Shown piece after piece: positions 61,916-64,000 of a stretch of 64,000 bases of DNA. Position 1 is the first letter of the stretch; every line of letters starts with the position of its first letter. This DNA comes from Liopterus haemorrhoidalis. Lineage: Eukaryota > Arthropoda > Insecta > Coleoptera > Dytiscidae. Where the stretch lies: assembly GCA_963971575.1 (NCBI GenBank), contig OZ020624.1, positions 14,167,249 through 14,231,248 of the forward strand. The letters are read 5' to 3'. The notes under the pieces were generated by a model. That model saw only the letters and a list, made by a program, of their open reading frames with translations. It was not told the origin of the DNA and searched no databases. Both the position numbers and the translations under genes were made by a program.

Positions 61916-63346
61916 GTGCTGTTCAACCACCGCTACGCTGCGAAACCCACGCTTCCTGCCGTGCGTTTCGCCAGTGCTTTTCAACCGCCGCTACGCTGCG
62001 AAACCCACGCTTCCTGCCGTGCGTTTCGCCAGTGCTTTTCAACCGCCGCTACGCTGCGAAACCCACGCTTCCTGCCGTGCGTTTCGCCAGTGCTTCTCAA
62101 CCGCCGCTACGCTGCGAAACCCACGCTTCCTGCCGTGCGTTTCGCCAGTGGTTTTCAACCGCGCCGTCACTGCGAAACCCACGCTTCCTGCCGTGCGTTT
62201 CGCCAGTGGTTTTCAACCGCGCCGTCACTGCGAAACCCACGCTTCCTGCCGTGCGTTTCGCCAGTGGTTCTCAACCGCGCCGTCACTGCGAAACCCACGC
62301 TTCCTGCCGTGCGTTTCGCCAGTGATTCTCAACCATCCGACCATCGCGAAACATTACGTTTTGACCATCGGTGGTTTTCAACCAATTCAGAACGCGAAAC
62401 AAACCTACAAGTGCGTTTCAACCGTCGCGGAACCCACGCTAGTTGCTGTGCGTTCAACCGGTGCGTATCGTCCTACACGTACCCCGGCCATCACGCGCAA
62501 GTATTTCGCCGCCCCCAGATATCATCGCCGCCGCCTCACAGCCAAACGCTGGCGCGCAAACGGGGTAAACCAGCACACGCGCGATACGTCGCCCGAACCA
62601 TCTATAGACGCCGCCTCCGACTAGTGGAGACCTCGAAGCCGTACATCTCCGTCTCCCGGTCCGTCCAGCTTCATTTATATAGAACGAGCGACCCCAGGGC
62701 ACGTCTATTCGCGCCGCCGCCTACACCGAAGCCACCAACACCACCACCAGAGCCGCTGACGGTACTTCCCAAAGTCCGCCGCCCCTCAGCCGCCCCCAGC
62801 ATCAAAAGTCACACGCGTGACACAATTCTACGACGCGTCGAACGTAAGACCGCCGCCAACATCAGCCGACCGCCTCCAAGATCGTCGACTGCCGCCCCCA
62901 CTCGTCAAAGCCGTATTCGGGCTCGTTTTACTGAGCTTTTTGGACACGATACGCCACCGTCAACCCCTTCAACATCACGCCGCTCCTCTATATTTTCGCC
63001 GCCCCCAACCCCCGGAAAATCCAGAGAGGAACAAGGGCAACACGATAACCTGCACGCTACACCACCGTGTTCGCCGTTGACATTCGATCCGACAGGAACT
63101 AACACAGACTCGCCGACGGAAAAGTCCCTCCGGAAATTACGCCGGCAGCTTATTAGGCTACTGGGAGAAACCACGACGGACACTCCGCTCTCGTCACCAG
63201 CGCGCAACGTCGCTACACCGACGACAACGTGGCCGTCTTCCCCAGTTCACGAACCTCTCCTATCACATTCCTCTTCTTCCTGTCCACTTCAGAGTCCACA
63301 TCCCCAGATTCCTTCTCGCTTCACGAGGAGACATCTGGACTTCTGA
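61916..63346 (+). CDS. Large GC-rich open frame, proline/arginine/serine-rich, unknown
   Basis: 476 codons; the opening codon is not a strong start. The first ~140 codons are tandem repeat. The rest is Pro-rich ('FAPPPTPKPPTPPPEPL', 'SIFSPPPTPGKS') and basic ('RRVERKTAANISRPPPRSST', 'SLRKLRRQLIRLLGE'), stopping at 63344-63346. No known domain is seen. A disordered ORF1/gag-like protein of an unrecognised element is possible, as is a low-complexity host protein. The base composition is unlike everything around it. 'aataaa' follows at about 63484. Confidence 0.35.
   Translation: MLFNHRYAAKPTLPAVRFASAFQPPLRCETHASCRAFRQCFSTAATLRNPRFLPCVSPVLLNRRYAAKPTLPAVRFASGFQPRRHCETHASCRAFRQWFSTAPSLRNPRFLPCVSPVVLNRAVTAKPTLPAVRFASDSQPSDHRETLRFDHRWFSTNSERETNLQVRFNRRGTHASCCAFNRCVSSYTYPGHHAQVFRRPQISSPPPHSQTLARKRGKPAHARYVARTIYRRRLRLVETSKPYISVSRSVQLHLYRTSDPRARLFAPPPTPKPPTPPPEPLTVLPKVRRPSAAPSIKSHTRDTILRRVERKTAANISRPPPRSSTAAPTRQSRIRARFTELFGHDTPPSTPSTSRRSSIFSPPPTPGKSREEQGQHDNLHATPPCSPLTFDPTGTNTDSPTEKSLRKLRRQLIRLLGETTTDTPLSSPARNVATPTTTWPSSPVHEPLLSHSSSSCPLQSPHPQIPSRFTRRHLDF
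61931..62335 (+). repeat. 58-59-bp tandem repeat array, GC-rich
   Basis: Seven units, four with 'cgctacgctgcgaaaccc' and then three with 'gcgccgtcactgcgaaaccc', each continuing 'acgcttcctgccgtgcgttt'. Degenerate half-units follow to about 62460. Because 58 is not a multiple of 3, all three frames stay open through the array. Confidence 0.92.
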
Positions 63347-64000
63347 GAGCTCCAATATTTAATTCTACATTATTGTTTTTTATCTTTATCATTTGTTTTT
63401 GTTATGTTTGTTCAAATTCTGTATATGTTTTATTTCCGTTTGTGTCAACGCGACTATAGATGTCTCGTTGACTTTATGTTCATAATAAATAATTAACTGT
63501 CATCGCTCTTTTATTTCTAAAAACATCATCATCATCTCCTTTTTCACCACTTTATATTTCAGAGACGCTTTAATTACGTCGCGGCTCTTCAAGCCGAGAT
63601 TAGGCAGAACGACCCCGCTCCTGAGCTAGTTCGTGGTCTGTGTGAGGTTGGGACCTAAGGACCTCTTCCGAGGGCCCCTCCCGCAACAAAACCAGTATGC
63701 CATAAAACAATATGCCTTAGCAACGATATAGCACACCACGATCGTTAATAAGTGTAAAGGTTGCATAATTATATTTTCGCTAACACGGCCAGACTGACAC
63801 GCGGAACGTTCTCGAGACGCAACTGCATTCTTCCCACCATTAACAGCATTGTTGTTATCAGCAACACCAACCTGTATATCACCAGTGGTCTGCTCCATAC
63901 CAACAACAGCATCCTGCATACCAGTATCTTCATTCTTGAGCTGGTCTACCATTCATCTTCTACTGCATCTTGAAAGTCTTCACCTAATTCATAATCTGTA
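63347..64000. other. Unassigned right end of the window
   Basis: 63484 'aataaataatt' may be a polyadenylation signal for the upstream frame. The minus-strand frame 63952-63626 has a hydrophobic segment ('LLTIVVCYIVAKAYCFMAYW') but no known family. The sequence is cut off by the window edge. Confidence 0.35.

Noticed and set aside
61931..62335. CRISPR-like array
   Set aside because: The repeats are contiguous 58-59-bp units without unique spacers, in a eukaryotic TE context.
63626..63952. 108-codon minus-strand frame with a hydrophobic segment
   Set aside because: No family resemblance; lies at the window edge; left as unassigned.

Overview
This window is eukaryotic, strongly AT-rich and almost wholly made of transposable elements. 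An arthropod, most likely an insect, is suggested by three things: errantivirus-type LTR retroelements with an F-like env gene, primer-binding sites matching insect-type tRNA-Ser and tRNA-Leu 3' ends, and Penelope-like elements (PLEs) with GIY-YIG endonucleases. I cannot name the order; a beetle-like genome is only a guess. I see no complete conserved host gene, rRNA or tRNA gene.

Layout. 1-6.7 kb: unassigned AT-rich DNA holding a hAT element (1105-2923, exact 8-bp target duplication) with a smaller hAT-type MITE nested in its transposase, and a 601-bp MITE (3670-4270) inside one copy of a duplicated sequence. 6.7-10.6 kb: a 3.8-kb LTR element with decayed integrase. 10.6-12.7 kb: an unclassified repeat. 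12.98-17.81 kb: element A, a defective errantivirus-like element in which an OARD1/TARG1-like macrodomain (ADP-ribose glycohydrolase fold) stands where reverse transcriptase and RNase H should be. 17.9-18.2 kb: a palindrome of two PLE ends. 18.2-23.7 kb: a decayed endonuclease/RT non-LTR element (minus strand) split by a CR1-like element. 25.7-27.6 kb: a PLE with 369-bp inverted ends. 27.6-36.7 kb: element B, a nearly full-length relative of A (gag, PR-RT, RNase H-IN, env), with a non-LTR element inserted in its RT so that two reverse transcriptases share one reading frame. 39.1-44.3 kb: a second gypsy-type element with near-identical LTRs but a broken pol. 44.4-45.9 kb: a third errantivirus-like env plus 3' LTR. 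45.9-50.4 kb: two short LTR elements with internal tandem repeats. 50.5-56.8 kb: a cluster of PLEs and PLE ends carrying hammerhead-ribozyme-like motifs. 56.9-58.0 kb: a PIF/Harbinger transposase gene with introns. 58.8-61.6 kb: a gypsy fragment containing a solo LTR, then a PLE 3' end. 61.9-63.3 kb: an unusual GC-rich, proline-rich open region beginning with 58-59-bp tandem repeats.

Two themes connect these parts. First, nearly every LTR element and PLE begins or ends exactly at a (TA)n tract, so these tracts look like favoured insertion sites or recombination joints. Second, several elements look mobilised in trans: A lacks RT but keeps gag, PR and IN relatives of B, and the short LTR elements share the tRNA-Leu primer site of the 39-44 kb element. 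The macrodomain captured by element A is the most novel item in the window.
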